64,000 nt of DNA from Sphingomonas sp. CROZ-RG-20F-R02-07 (lineage in GTDB: Bacteria; Pseudomonadota; Alphaproteobacteria; Sphingomonadales; Sphingomonadaceae). Below the pieces are notes generated by a model. That model worked only from the letters and a program-made list of their open reading frames with translations, did not search any database and had not been told where the DNA came from. A program made the translations under genes and the position numbers. The DNA lies in assembly GCF_022662335.1 (NCBI RefSeq), contig NZ_JAKNQJ010000006.1, positions 1 through 64,000 on the forward strand, read 5' to 3'. Below are positions 9,375 through 18,329 of the stretch, piece after piece (within the stretch, counting starts at the first letter, position 1; each line of letters begins with the position of its first letter).

Positions 9375-11675
9375 ATGGCCAGCCGCGCGCAGCCAGCCTT
9401 GTGGCGCGAGACGGTGAAGGCGGGTGCGGTGCGCAGCGGCGCGCTCATCACCGCCTGCGCGCTGTTCGCCGGCGTGCTGGCGATGGTGGCCGCGCTTGCC
9501 AGCTATCATGCGAGCGATCCGGCGATCAACACCGCGGCGGGCGGTCCCTTTGCCAACTGGCTGGGCGCGCCCGGCGCCTGGTTCGCCGATCTGGCGCTGA
9601 CATTGTTCGGCCCCGCGGTCGCGCTGATCCTGCCGGTGGCGCCGATCATCGGCATGCGGCTGTGGCGCGAACAGCCCGCCGGCCATTGGGGCCGCATGCT
9701 GGGCGGCGCGGCGATCGGCGTGGCGCTGATGGGCTGCACGCTCGCCTTCGTCTCGAACGGCGCGGTGCTGGCGCTGCCCGCGGGCTGGGGCGGTGCGATC
9801 GGGCTGGCCGCGGTGAGCGGCGTCGACGCGGCGCTCGCGCTCACCAACCGGCCCGAGGTGGCGCTCTGGGGCGCACGCGCCGCCGGGCTGCTGGCGGGGA
9901 TCGCCGGGGTGGTCGTCTGGGCGCGCAGCCTAGAGATCGATTTCGCCGAACATGGCCGCCGCCTGCGCCGGTCGCGCGGCGGATCGGGTGGCGGCGAAGT
10001 GGCGCCGATCGACGATTTCGACGCGCCGCTCGAACTGCAGCGCAAGCCGGTGACGCCGCGCGCCGTGGCCGAGCCCGATCCGCGCCCCGCCCCGGTGATC
10101 GCCGACCGCCAGCTGGCGCCCTCCGCCGCGCGGCCCAGGGCGCAGAGCCAGCTCGACCTGCGCGACAATTTCACGCTGCCCCCGCTCGACCTGCTGACCC
10201 CCGCACCGCCCTCGCCCAAGGGCACGATCGACAAGGCGTCGCTGGAACGCAACGCCCGCCTGCTCGAGAACGTGCTCGACGATTTCAAGGTGCACGGCGC
10301 GATCACCGAGGTGCGCCCCGGCCCCGTCGTCACGATGTACGAGCTGGAGCCCGCGCCCGGCATCAAGGCGAGCCGCGTGATCGCGCTGGCCGACGACATC
10401 GCGCGCAACATGTCCGCCATCTCGGCGCGGGTCGCGGTGATCCCCGGGCGCAACGTCATCGGCATCGAACTGCCCAATCTGAAGCGCGAGGCGGTGTCGC
10501 TGCACGAACTCGTCGGCAGCGAGGCGTTCGACGACCAGCAGGCGCAACTGCCGATCATCCTGGGCAAGAACATCGCGGGCGATTCGGTGATCGCCGATCT
10601 GGCGCCGATGCCGCATCTGCTCGTCGCGGGCACGACCGGATCGGGCAAGTCGGTCGGCCTCAACAGCATGATCCTGTCGCTGCTCTACAAGCTGACGCCC
10701 GCGCAGTGCCGGATGATCATGATCGATCCCAAGATGCTCGAACTGAGCATGTATGACGACATCCCGCACCTGCTCAGCCCCGTCGTCACCGATCCGGCCA
10801 AGGCGGTGCGCGCGCTGAAATGGGCGGTCGAGCAGATGGAGGACCGCTACCGGCAGATGTCGTCGGTCGGCGTGCGCAGCCTCGCCAGCTTCAACGACAA
10901 GGTGCGCGGCGCCAAGGCCAAGGGCCAGCCGCTCGGTCGCAAGGTGCAGACCGGCTACCATCCCGATACCGGCCAGCCGGTCTATGAGGAGGAAAAGCTC
11001 GAATATGACGTGCTGCCGCAGATCGTGGTGATCGTCGACGAGTTGGCCGACCTGATGATGACCGCGGGCAAGGAGGTGGAATTCCTGATCCAGCGGCTGG
11101 CGCAAAAGGCGCGCGCGGCGGGCATCCACCTCATCATGGCGACGCAGCGCCCATCGGTCGACGTCATTACCGGCGTCATCAAGGCCAATCTGCCGACGCG
11201 GATCAGCTTCCACGTCACCTCCAAGATCGATTCGCGCACGATCTTGGGCGAACAGGGCGCCGAACAGCTCCTCGGCAAGGGCGACATGCTCTACATGCCG
11301 GGCGGCAAGGGCATCGTGCGCGTCCACGGCCCCTTCGTCAGCGACGACGAGGTGCGCGCCGTCGCAGATCACTGGCGCGCGCAGGGCCAGCCCGACTATA
11401 TCTCGTCGGTCACCGAGGAGCCCGAGGAAAGCTTCGCGCTCGACGGCGCGCCCACCGGCGAGGATTCGGCGGAGGACCAGCAATATCGCAGCGCGATCCA
11501 GCTCGTCTGCGAATCGCAAAAGGCCTCCACCTCCTGGCTCCAGCGCCAGCTTCGCATCGGCTACAACTCCGCCGCGCGGCTGATCGAGCGAATGGAAAAG
11601 GACGGCATAGTCGGCCGTCCCGATCATGTCGGCCGCCGCGAGGTGCTGCGCGATACCGAAGGCCATGCGATCTGA
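9375..11675 (+). CDS. ftsK: DNA translocase FtsK
   Basis: This 766-residue septal DNA pump clears and aligns chromosome termini at division. About four transmembrane segments lie in the first 190 residues, followed by a short linker and a RecA-like motor with Walker A GTTGSGKS near residue 420. The C-terminal gamma winged helix (reading KASTSWLQRQLRIGYNSAAR) recognises polarity sequences. It is shorter than E. coli FtsK mainly in the linker. The chosen ATG is the one where the first transmembrane segment begins within about 25 residues; in-frame upstream codons run into the ubiH-type gene on the other strand. Confidence 0.95.
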   Translation: MASRAQPALWRETVKAGAVRSGALITACALFAGVLAMVAALASYHASDPAINTAAGGPFANWLGAPGAWFADLALTLFGPAVALILPVAPIIGMRLWREQPAGHWGRMLGGAAIGVALMGCTLAFVSNGAVLALPAGWGGAIGLAAVSGVDAALALTNRPEVALWGARAAGLLAGIAGVVVWARSLEIDFAEHGRRLRRSRGGSGGGEVAPIDDFDAPLELQRKPVTPRAVAEPDPRPAPVIADRQLAPSAARPRAQSQLDLRDNFTLPPLDLLTPAPPSPKGTIDKASLERNARLLENVLDDFKVHGAITEVRPGPVVTMYELEPAPGIKASRVIALADDIARNMSAISARVAVIPGRNVIGIELPNLKREAVSLHELVGSEAFDDQQAQLPIILGKNIAGDSVIADLAPMPHLLVAGTTGSGKSVGLNSMILSLLYKLTPAQCRMIMIDPKMLELSMYDDIPHLLSPVVTDPAKAVRALKWAVEQMEDRYRQMSSVGVRSLASFNDKVRGAKAKGQPLGRKVQTGYHPDTGQPVYEEEKLEYDVLPQIVVIVDELADLMMTAGKEVEFLIQRLAQKARAAGIHLIMATQRPSVDVITGVIKANLPTRISFHVTSKIDSRTILGEQGAEQLLGKGDMLYMPGGKGIVRVHGPFVSDDEVRAVADHWRAQGQPDYISSVTEEPEESFALDGAPTGEDSAEDQQYRSAIQLVCESQKASTSWLQRQLRIGYNSAARLIERMEKDGIVGRPDHVGRREVLRDTEGHAI

Positions 11676-11688
11676 CGGGGTGGGCAGG

Positions 11689-13104
11689 ATGACGATCTCC
11701 CGATACGGGTGGGGTGCCGCGCTTCTCGCGCTGATGCTGGGGGCGAGCCCCGCGATCGCCGCCGATCCCGATGCCGCACCGCAGGCCGCCACGCCCGGCA
11801 AGGTTGCCACCACACAGGGCGATACCCAGCACCGTGCGCCGACCGGGGCCGGGCGCGCCGACAGCGACCTGTCACCGAGTGCGCTGACCGCCGATACGCG
11901 CCGCACCCCACCGCCGGGGCTGATCGGCGACTGGCACGCAATCCGCACCGCGTTGGCGAAGCGCGGCATCGGCGTCACCGCACGCTATGCGTCCGAAAGC
12001 GCGTATAATGTGAGCGGGGGCGACAAGCACCAGCTCGACGAGACCGGCCAGTTCGACGCGGGCGTGCTGCTCGATCTGGACAAGGTGGCGGGGCTGAAGG
12101 GCGGCGCGTTCCAGGGCACCGTGACCTGGCGGCGCGGACGCGATCTGGGCGCCGATGCCGGTCTGGGCGTGCTGCAGCAGGTGCAGGAGGTCTATGGCCG
12201 CGGCCAGACCGTGCGCGTGACTCAATTATGGTACGAGCAGCGGCTCGGCCGGCAGGTCGAGGTGAAGATCGGCCGCACCAATCCGGGCGAGGATTTCGCC
12301 GCCTTTTCCTGCCATTTCGAAAATCTGAGCTTCTGCGGCGCGCAGCCGGGCAACCTCGTCGGCGATTATTGGTACAATTGGCCCGTGAGCCAATGGGGCG
12401 CGCGGCTGCGCGTCGATCTGGGCGATCACGCCTATGTCCAGGGCGCGGCCTATGAGGTCAATCCGCGGAACCTCGATCGCGCCTTCGTGATCGGCTATTT
12501 TCACGGCGCGACGGGCGTGCTGCTGCCGCTGGAATTCGGCACGACGCGCGAACGCGGCGGCCATGTCGGCACCTACAAGATCGGCGGCTGGGTGAGCACC
12601 GCGCGCGGCGCCGACGTGTATCTCGACGTGAATCGCCAGCCGCTGGCGGTCACCGGGCTGGAGCCGCTCCAGCACAGCGCCCGTTACGGCATCTATCTGA
12701 ACGTGCAGCAGCAGATCACCGGCACCGTGAAGGACGGCAAGGCATTCAAGGGGCTGAGCGCGTTCCTCAACGTCACCCAGGCCGATCGCGCCACCAGCGT
12801 GACCGACAATCAGGTGGCGCTGGGGCTCTTCTACAAGGGGCTGGTGCCCTGGGTGCCGGGCGACGTCCTGGGGCTCGCGCTCGCGCGGACCAACGTCAAC
12901 GGGCGCGTGGCGGACGGCGAGCGGATCGATCCGACGCGGCCTGCGGTGCAGGGCGCCGAATATGCGGCCGAGGTCTATTACAGCCTTCATCCGCTCGACT
13001 GGCTCGAGCTGCGCCCCAATCTCCAGCTCGTCCACAATCCCGGCGGGGTGAGCCGCCGCACCGATGTCGGCATCCTCGGCATGAAGGCGGCGGTGACTCT
13101 GTAA
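11689..13104 (+). CDS. OprB-family outer-membrane porin
   Basis: This 471-residue protein has a signal peptide (about residues 1-25, ending GASPAIAAD), a low-complexity linker and a porin body. Family features are the LIGDWHAIRTALAKRGI segment at the start of the mature domain and regular amphipathic strands. OprB porins pass sugars, classically glucose, across the outer membrane; the substrate is not known here. It lies 13 nt after ftsK and 81 nt before lolA on the same strand. An OprB gene between ftsK and lolA is not an arrangement I recognise as standard. Confidence 0.85.
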   Translation: MTISRYGWGAALLALMLGASPAIAADPDAAPQAATPGKVATTQGDTQHRAPTGAGRADSDLSPSALTADTRRTPPPGLIGDWHAIRTALAKRGIGVTARYASESAYNVSGGDKHQLDETGQFDAGVLLDLDKVAGLKGGAFQGTVTWRRGRDLGADAGLGVLQQVQEVYGRGQTVRVTQLWYEQRLGRQVEVKIGRTNPGEDFAAFSCHFENLSFCGAQPGNLVGDYWYNWPVSQWGARLRVDLGDHAYVQGAAYEVNPRNLDRAFVIGYFHGATGVLLPLEFGTTRERGGHVGTYKIGGWVSTARGADVYLDVNRQPLAVTGLEPLQHSARYGIYLNVQQQITGTVKDGKAFKGLSAFLNVTQADRATSVTDNQVALGLFYKGLVPWVPGDVLGLALARTNVNGRVADGERIDPTRPAVQGAEYAAEVYYSLHPLDWLELRPNLQLVHNPGGVSRRTDVGILGMKAAVTL

Positions 13105-13185
13105 CGGTTCACCCGTGGCGTGGGCTCGCCGGTTCACTCCCTATTCAATCCGCCGGTGACAATTCCGGCGCCAAGGAGAAATCGC

Positions 13186-13806
13186 ATGTTCCGCCCGTCG
13201 CTCGTCCCCATGGCGCTCGCCCCCCTGGTGCTCGTCGCCGCGCCGCTCGCCGCGCAGGCGACGGGCGATCTGGCGACTGTCCAGCGCCACCTCCAGGGCA
13301 TCGCCAGCATGACCGCGGACTTCAGCCAGACCGATCGCGACGGCAAGGTGCTGACGGGCCAGTTGACGCTGAAGACGCCGGGCAAATTGCGCTTCCAATA
13401 TGAAAAGGGCGTGCCGCTGCTGATCGTGGCGGAGGGCGGCGCGCTCACCTTCATCGATTATTCGGTGAAGCAGGTGCAGCGCTGGCCGATCAAGAATTCG
13501 CCGCTGGGCGTGCTGCTCGACCCCAGCCGCGACATCACGCGCTATGCCAAAATCGTGCCCGGCTATGATCCGCGCGTGCTGTCGGTCGAGGCGAACGATC
13601 CCAAACATCCCGAATATGGCCGCATCACCCTGGTCTTCGCGCAGAATAGCACCGGCCCGGCCGGGCTGACGCTTCAGGGCTGGGTGGCGCTCGACAGCCA
13701 GGGCAATCGCACCACGATTCGGCTGACGAATCAGCATTATGGCGTGCCGGTGAGCGACGGGACGTTCCGCTGGAACGACCCGCGGAAAACGGGCGGGCGA
13801 AACTGA
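13186..13806 (+). CDS. lolA: LolA-like periplasmic lipoprotein carrier
   Basis: This 206-residue periplasmic protein has an N-terminal signal peptide (cleavage near APLAAQA) and the LolA/LppX fold pattern, including FSQTDRDGKVLTGQLTLK and GKLRFQYEKG. It would carry lipoproteins from the LolCDE complex to the outer membrane. AAGGAG lies 5 nt before the ATG. FtsK-lolA-xthA is a common order in alphaproteobacteria. It is followed by a 311-bp gap that ends in a strong terminator hairpin. Confidence 0.9.
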   Translation: MFRPSLVPMALAPLVLVAAPLAAQATGDLATVQRHLQGIASMTADFSQTDRDGKVLTGQLTLKTPGKLRFQYEKGVPLLIVAEGGALTFIDYSVKQVQRWPIKNSPLGVLLDPSRDITRYAKIVPGYDPRVLSVEANDPKHPEYGRITLVFAQNSTGPAGLTLQGWVALDSQGNRTTIRLTNQHYGVPVSDGTFRWNDPRKTGGRN

Positions 13807-13856
13807 ACGATTTGCCGCACGCCATTCATCGCGGCGACAGGTTGCGGGGCCTAGAC

Positions 13857-13978
13857 GGGCGTTGCGGATGTGAGGCGGATCGGGATTTCCCCCCTGTTAC
13901 CCGGTCGGTGCACATCTCGCCTGCGTGACGAACGCTGAGTCGGCCCTCGTTCCATGCCCCCGGAACGAGGGCCTTTCT
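13857..13978 (+). ncRNA. Candidate small RNA with Rho-independent terminator
   Basis: The lolA-xthA gap (13807-14117) has no plausible ORF. It holds an unpaired C-rich run (TTTCCCCCCTGTTACCC, about 13886-13902), a small stem, and a 12-bp terminator stem at 13942-13973 followed by TTTCT. A C-rich anti-Shine-Dalgarno loop plus a strong terminator is the layout of alphaproteobacterial regulatory RNAs such as the suhB/MmgR family, but I cannot confirm the family. The 5' end is a guess and no clear -35/-10 pair was found. The alternative is a simple lolA terminator with spacer. Confidence 0.4.
13942..13978 (+). terminator. Strong hairpin terminator downstream of lolA
   Basis: GGCCCTCGTTCC pairs perfectly with GGAACGAGGGCC across an 8-nt loop and is followed by TTTCT. 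It ends transcripts from lolA or from the candidate small RNA. Confidence 0.8.
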
Positions 13979-14117
13979 GCGCAGGGCGCATGCGCAAGCA
14001 GCCCGAGCCCGGCCGGCCTCGCCAACGGCGAGGTCCGAAGACGCGGCTTCGCCGCAGTGCTACCGCTCTCTCAACCGGGATGACGAACCCCATGATTCGT
14101 CCTACATCGCCGGCGAC

Positions 14118-14900
14118 ATGAAGATCGTATCCTGGAACATCAATTCGGTGCGTTTTCGCATCGGTATCGTCGAACAGTTTCTGCGCGCCGCCGATCCCGA
14201 CATCCTGTGCCTGCAGGAGACCAAGGTGATCGACGGTGATTTCCCGATCGAGGCGTTTCGCGCGCTCGGCTATCGCCACGTCATGCTGCACGGCCAGCGG
14301 ATGCACCACGGCGTCGCGATCGTCTCGCGCGTGCCCATCGTCGCGGACGACCGGCTCGACTGGCAGGCCAACAGCGAGGCGCGGCACATCGGCGTGCGGC
14401 TGCCGAACGGCGTGCGACTGGAAAACGTCTATGTGCCAGCCGGCGGCGACGTGCCCGACCGCGAGGCCAATCCGAAATTCGGCCAGAAGCTCGATTTCCT
14501 GGAACGCATGACGCGCTGGTCCGAATCGCTCGACGGGCCCACCATCCTGACGGGCGATTTCAACGTCGCGCCCCTCGAATCCGACGTGTGGAGCCACCGC
14601 CAGTTGCTCGATGTCGTCAGCCACACGCCGATCGAGGTGGACGCGCTCGGGCGGTTGCAGGCGGCGGGCGACTGGGTAGATCTGGGCCGCCATTTCCACC
14701 CCGCGCCGGCCCGGCTGCACACTTGGTGGAGCTACCGCGCGAAGGACTGGGCGGCGTCGGACCGGGGGCGCCGGCTCGATCATATGTGGGCGCGCGGTAC
14801 CGCCGCGACGCAGGCGCGCGCGCACAGCGTGTTCGAGGATTGCCGCAACTGGCTGAAGCCCTCCGACCATATCCCGATCATGACCGAGTTCGCCTTTTGA
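14118..14900 (+). CDS. xthA: Exodeoxyribonuclease III
   Basis: This 260-residue AP endonuclease/3'-5' exonuclease acts in base-excision repair. It shows the EEP-nuclease motifs in order: MKIVSWNINSVR at the N-terminus, the metal-binding LCLQETK, the TGDFNVAP segment, and the C-terminal SDHIPI. Length equals that of E. coli XthA. The 144 bp between the upstream terminator and the ATG hold two short GC hairpins (near 14020 and 14045) and presumably the promoter. Its stop overlaps the TTG of ribA. Confidence 0.95.
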   Translation: MKIVSWNINSVRFRIGIVEQFLRAADPDILCLQETKVIDGDFPIEAFRALGYRHVMLHGQRMHHGVAIVSRVPIVADDRLDWQANSEARHIGVRLPNGVRLENVYVPAGGDVPDREANPKFGQKLDFLERMTRWSESLDGPTILTGDFNVAPLESDVWSHRQLLDVVSHTPIEVDALGRLQAAGDWVDLGRHFHPAPARLHTWWSYRAKDWAASDRGRRLDHMWARGTAATQARAHSVFEDCRNWLKPSDHIPIMTEFAF

Positions 14901-15943
14901 GCGCCCCCCGCGCCGCCGCCCGCGCGGTGGATGCGCTGCGGCGCGGCTGGCCGGTGGGCGTGGGGCCGCTCGTGCTGCTCGCGGTGGAGACGGCGGATCC
15001 CGATCGCCTGGCCGCGTTCGATCCCGAAGCCGCCGCCGATCTGCTGATCTCGGCCGGACGCGCGACCACGCTGGGGCTCGCCAACCAGCGCGCCGCTGCC
15101 GATCCCGACTCGCCGGTGCAGGTGGAGCGCGCGCCGTGGATCGACCTTGCCGCCGCCACCGCGGTCGCCGATCCGCAATTCGATCTCTCGATGCCGATGA
15201 AGGGGCCGTTCCGCGCGGTTCCGCTCGCCGACCGGACGGCGGCGGCCGCCGCGCTCCGCCTCGCGCGGATCGCCGGCCTGCTGCCCGCCTTTTTCGTCGG
15301 CGGGCGCGATCCCGAAGTCGCGATCGCGCCCGCCGATATCGACGCGCACGAGGATGCCGGCCGCCTGCGGATCGCGACGCGCGCGCGCCTACCCGTGGCG
15401 GGCGCCGAGGATACCGAGATCGTCGCGTTTCGCGGCGATGGCGGCGCGGACGAGCATATCGCGCTGCTGATCGGGCGGCCCGACGGCCAACCGCCGCTGG
15501 TGCGGCTGCACAGCGAATGCCTGACGGGTGACGTGCTCGGCAGCCTCAAATGCGATTGCGGCCCGCAGCTTCATGCCGCCATCCGCGCGATCGAGGCGAG
15601 CGGCTGGGGCATCCTGCTCTATCTGCGCCAGGAAGGACGCGGGATCGGCCTGGTCAACAAATTGCGCGCCTATTACCTCCAGGATCAAGGGTTCGACACG
15701 GTGGATGCCAACACCCGGCTGGGCTTCGCGATCGATTCGCGCGATTTCGGCGTGGCGGCGCGCATGCTCCTGCTGCTCGCCCAGCCGCGCGTGCGGCTGA
15801 TGACCAACAACCCCGCTAAGGTGGAGGGGCTGGAGGCAGCCGGCGTCCGCGTGATCGAGCGCGTGCCGCACCGGCTGCCGCCCAATCCGCACAACGAGCG
15901 TTATCTCGCCACCAAACGCGACCGGACGGGCCATCAGCTCTAG
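14897..15943 (+). CDS. ribA: GTP cyclohydrolase II with N-terminal extension
   Basis: This 348-residue enzyme opens GTP to start riboflavin synthesis. The catalytic half (from about residue 150) has the zinc site in LHSECLTGDVLGSLKCDCG and the RQEGRGIGL motif. The first 150 residues resemble the degraded RibB-like extension common in alphaproteobacterial RibA. The TTG start overlaps the xthA stop (TTGA), which fits translational coupling; a GTG at 14927 is the alternative. The catalytic residues look complete. Confidence 0.9.
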   Translation: MSAPRAAARAVDALRRGWPVGVGPLVLLAVETADPDRLAAFDPEAAADLLISAGRATTLGLANQRAAADPDSPVQVERAPWIDLAAATAVADPQFDLSMPMKGPFRAVPLADRTAAAAALRLARIAGLLPAFFVGGRDPEVAIAPADIDAHEDAGRLRIATRARLPVAGAEDTEIVAFRGDGGADEHIALLIGRPDGQPPLVRLHSECLTGDVLGSLKCDCGPQLHAAIRAIEASGWGILLYLRQEGRGIGLVNKLRAYYLQDQGFDTVDANTRLGFAIDSRDFGVAARMLLLLAQPRVRLMTNNPAKVEGLEAAGVRVIERVPHRLPPNPHNERYLATKRDRTGHQL

Positions 15944-15956
15944 CCCGCTAATCGTC

Positions 15957-16454
15957 GTGTTCGGCGCCGCGGTGCGCCGCGACGGCACCCCCAGCCCGGC
16001 GCTGCGCCGCCGCATCGCCTTTGCCGCAGGTGCCGCTGCGCAGGATCCGCAGGCGCTGCTGTTCTGCTCGGGCGCCAAGGGCCGGTTTGGCCCGTCCGAA
16101 GCCCGCGTCATGGCGGATATGCTGTCGGCGAGCGTCGCGCCCGAACGGCTGTATCGGGACGAAGCGAGCGTGGACACGCTCCAGACCGTCGCCGCGGCCA
16201 CCGATTTCGCACGCGCCCGCGGGATCGACCAGTGCATCGCCTGCACCGATCGTTATCATCAGCCGCGCGTCGTGATGCTGTTCGCGCTGTTCGGCATGCG
16301 CGCGACGCCGATCCTGTTCCCGCGCACCGAGACGCCCGGCAACCGCCCATGGCTGCGCATGCATCTGCGCGAGGCGGCGGCCATCCCCTATGATCTCGTC
16401 GCCGGCGGCTGGGCGGCGTGGCGGATCAGGCGATCGCGGCGGCGACCGCGCTGA
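15957..16454 (+). CDS. YdcF/ElyC-type DUF218 protein
   Basis: This 165-residue protein has the DUF218 fold pattern: an N-terminal strand VFGAAVRRDGTPSP, a middle LFCSGAKG segment and a C-terminal region with CTDRYHQPRVVMLFALFG. DUF218 proteins are linked to envelope polysaccharide steps, but the biochemical role is unclear. The GTG start leaves no transmembrane segment, so this is a short soluble-looking form; a start inside the end of ribA cannot be excluded. Its 3' end overlaps the convergent HAD gene by 29 nt. Confidence 0.75.
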   Translation: MFGAAVRRDGTPSPALRRRIAFAAGAAAQDPQALLFCSGAKGRFGPSEARVMADMLSASVAPERLYRDEASVDTLQTVAAATDFARARGIDQCIACTDRYHQPRVVMLFALFGMRATPILFPRTETPGNRPWLRMHLREAAAIPYDLVAGGWAAWRIRRSRRRPR

Positions 16455-17100
16455 AATCGTTGGCGATGACGTCGGCGCCGAGCGCCTTCAGCCGAGCGCC
16501 ATGGCCTGCACCGCAATGCGTGCCCGCGCACAGCCCGATCACGAACGCGCCGGAGGCCACCGCGCCGGTAACGCCCACCGGCGAATCCTCGATGATCGCG
16601 CAATCCGCGATATCGGCGCCCAGCATCCGCGCGCCATAATGATAGAGATCGGGCGCGGGTTTGCCCCGCGCGACATGCTCGCGCCCGCTATAGATGTGCG
16701 GGCCGAACGCGCCGTGCAGGCCGAGATGATCGAGATGGTGCGCGATCCAACGGGTGGTGCTCGACGACACGATCGCGCGCGGCAGCGACGGCGGCAGCGA
16801 TTCGACGAAGGCGATCGCGCCCTTCACCGCATCCAGCCCTTCGGCCATCACCCGTGCATCCTCCGCTGCGCGCGCCTCGGCGAAGCCCGGGGGCAGCGGC
16901 GCGTCGATCCAAGCCTCGATCGCGCCGGTGAAGGCCATGCCTGAGAGCCCCATGAAATTCGCCATCGACTGTTCGGGCGTGGTCGGATGACCCGCCGCGG
17001 TGAGCCATTCGGCGATCTGGCGGTTGCCCGCATATTCGCTTTCGATCAGCACGCCGTCGAAATCGAAGAGCAGGGCGGCGAAGCGCACCGGGATGGTCAT
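16426..17100 (-). CDS. HAD-superfamily phosphatase (beta-phosphoglucomutase-like)
   Basis: This 224-residue subfamily IA haloacid dehalogenase-type enzyme has motif I DFDGVL (nucleophile Asp and acid/base Asp), motif II VSSSTT, a motif III lysine in GKPAPDLY, and motif IV IEDSPVG. Its helical cap is the four-helix type used on sugar phosphates, as in 6-phosphogluconate phosphatase or beta-phosphoglucomutase. The exact substrate is not deducible. It overlaps the upstream YggS-family gene by 4 nt. Confidence 0.88.
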   Translation of the reverse strand: MTIPVRFAALLFDFDGVLIESEYAGNRQIAEWLTAAGHPTTPEQSMANFMGLSGMAFTGAIEAWIDAPLPPGFAEARAAEDARVMAEGLDAVKGAIAFVESLPPSLPRAIVSSSTTRWIAHHLDHLGLHGAFGPHIYSGREHVARGKPAPDLYHYGARMLGADIADCAIIEDSPVGVTGAVASGAFVIGLCAGTHCGAGHGARLKALGADVIANDFSAVAAAIA

Positions 17101-17768
17101 GCCTCCCGCACCCCGAAGAGCGCGCTACCGACTCGGACGTGAGTCGCGCCGATCGTCACCGCGGTCGGATAATCGCCCGACATGCCCATGCTGAGCTGCG
17201 CCAGGCCATGGTCTCGCGCCAACTTGGCGAGCAGCGCGAAATAGGGCGCTGGCTCGACATCGGCGGGCGGCAGGCACATCAGCCCTGCCACCGGCAGCCC
17301 CACCTCCCGCGCCTGGGCGAGCAGGGCGGGCAGATCGGCGATCGCGCAGCCGCCCTTTTGCGGTTCCTCGCCGATATTCACCTGGACGAAACAGTCCGGC
17401 CGCCGGCCTGCAGCGTCCATCGCGCGGCCGAGTGCGGCGACGAGCGACGGACGATCGACCGCGTGGATGGCGTCGAACAGCGCGACCGCCTCGTCCGCCT
17501 TGTTCGACTGGAGCTGCCCGATCAGATGGAGCGTCACGCCCGCATAACGCGCGCGCAGCGCCGGCCATTTCGCCGCCGCCTCCGCCACGCGATTTTCGCC
17601 GAACGCGCGCTGCCCGGCGTCGAGCAGCGGCACGATCGCCTCCGCCGGGTGAGTCTTGGAGACCGCGATCAGCGTGACCGAAGCGGCGGGGCGGTCGGCC
17701 AGGGCGGCGGCGTGCGCTATGGCGGCGCGCACGTCCTCCAGGCGTTGGATGGTGTCGTCGGAGATCAT
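17097..17768 (-). CDS. YggS/PROSC-family PLP homeostasis protein
   Basis: This 223-residue protein binds pyridoxal phosphate and buffers the cofactor. The PLP lysine is in LIAVSKTHPAE, and the barrel motifs FGENRVAEA, LIGQLQSNK and GMSGDYPTA are conserved. The ATG at 17768 gives the family's usual length; in-frame upstream codons have no support. It is divergent from the ThiE-like gene, with only 21 bp between the starts, so one of the two promoters must lie inside a coding region. Confidence 0.93.
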   Translation of the reverse strand: MISDDTIQRLEDVRAAIAHAAALADRPAASVTLIAVSKTHPAEAIVPLLDAGQRAFGENRVAEAAAKWPALRARYAGVTLHLIGQLQSNKADEAVALFDAIHAVDRPSLVAALGRAMDAAGRRPDCFVQVNIGEEPQKGGCAIADLPALLAQAREVGLPVAGLMCLPPADVEPAPYFALLAKLARDHGLAQLSMGMSGDYPTAVTIGATHVRVGSALFGVREA

Positions 17769-17789
17769 CGCCGCGCTATAGGAGGCGCC

Positions 17790-18329
17790 GTGCGCGATCG
17801 ATACCCTTGGCTGATGACCGACGAGCGGATGGGGAATCGGCTCTGGGCCGCGCTCCGCGCGTTGCCGCCCGGATCGGGCGTCGTGTTCCGCCACCATGGG
17901 ACGCCCGCCGCCGAACGCCGCCGACTTCATGCCCGCGTCCGCCGAATCGCGCTGGCGCGGCGGCTGGTGCTCGTGGTCGCCGGATCGGTGCCGCTGGCGG
18001 GCGACGGCATCCATGGCGCGCGTGTCGGGCGCGGCCTGCGCACATGGCCCGCGCATGACCGGCGTGAGGCGATCGCGGGGGTTCGCGCGGGCGCCGACCT
18101 GCTCTTCGTCTCGCCCGTCCATGCGACCCGCTCGCATCCCGGCGCGCGGGCGATCGGGCCGATGCGCGCGGCGCGGATCGGCGCTGGGCTCGGCATACCC
18201 GTGATCGCGCTGGGCGGCATGGACGCGCAGCGCTGGGGGCGAATCGCGGCGCTGGGATTTCAGGGCTGGGCGGCGATCGACGCGCTGCACCCTAGGCCGG
18301 ATCAGAAGCGGAAGGCGGTGCCCAGATAG
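17790..18329 (+). CDS. ThiE/TenI-like thiamine phosphate synthase domain protein
   Basis: This 179-residue protein has the TENI/ThiE TIM-barrel pattern, visible in ADLLFVSPVHATRSHPG and the phosphate-binding IPVIALGGMD. It probably couples the thiazole and pyrimidine phosphates in thiamine synthesis, but it is short, its N-terminal half is divergent, and no other thi gene is nearby. GTG at 17790 is chosen because AGGAGG lies 4 nt upstream; the ATG at 17814 has none. The 3' end overlaps the convergent beta-barrel gene by 28 nt. Confidence 0.75.
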   Translation: MRDRYPWLMTDERMGNRLWAALRALPPGSGVVFRHHGTPAAERRRLHARVRRIALARRLVLVVAGSVPLAGDGIHGARVGRGLRTWPAHDRREAIAGVRAGADLLFVSPVHATRSHPGARAIGPMRAARIGAGLGIPVIALGGMDAQRWGRIAALGFQGWAAIDALHPRPDQKRKAVPR

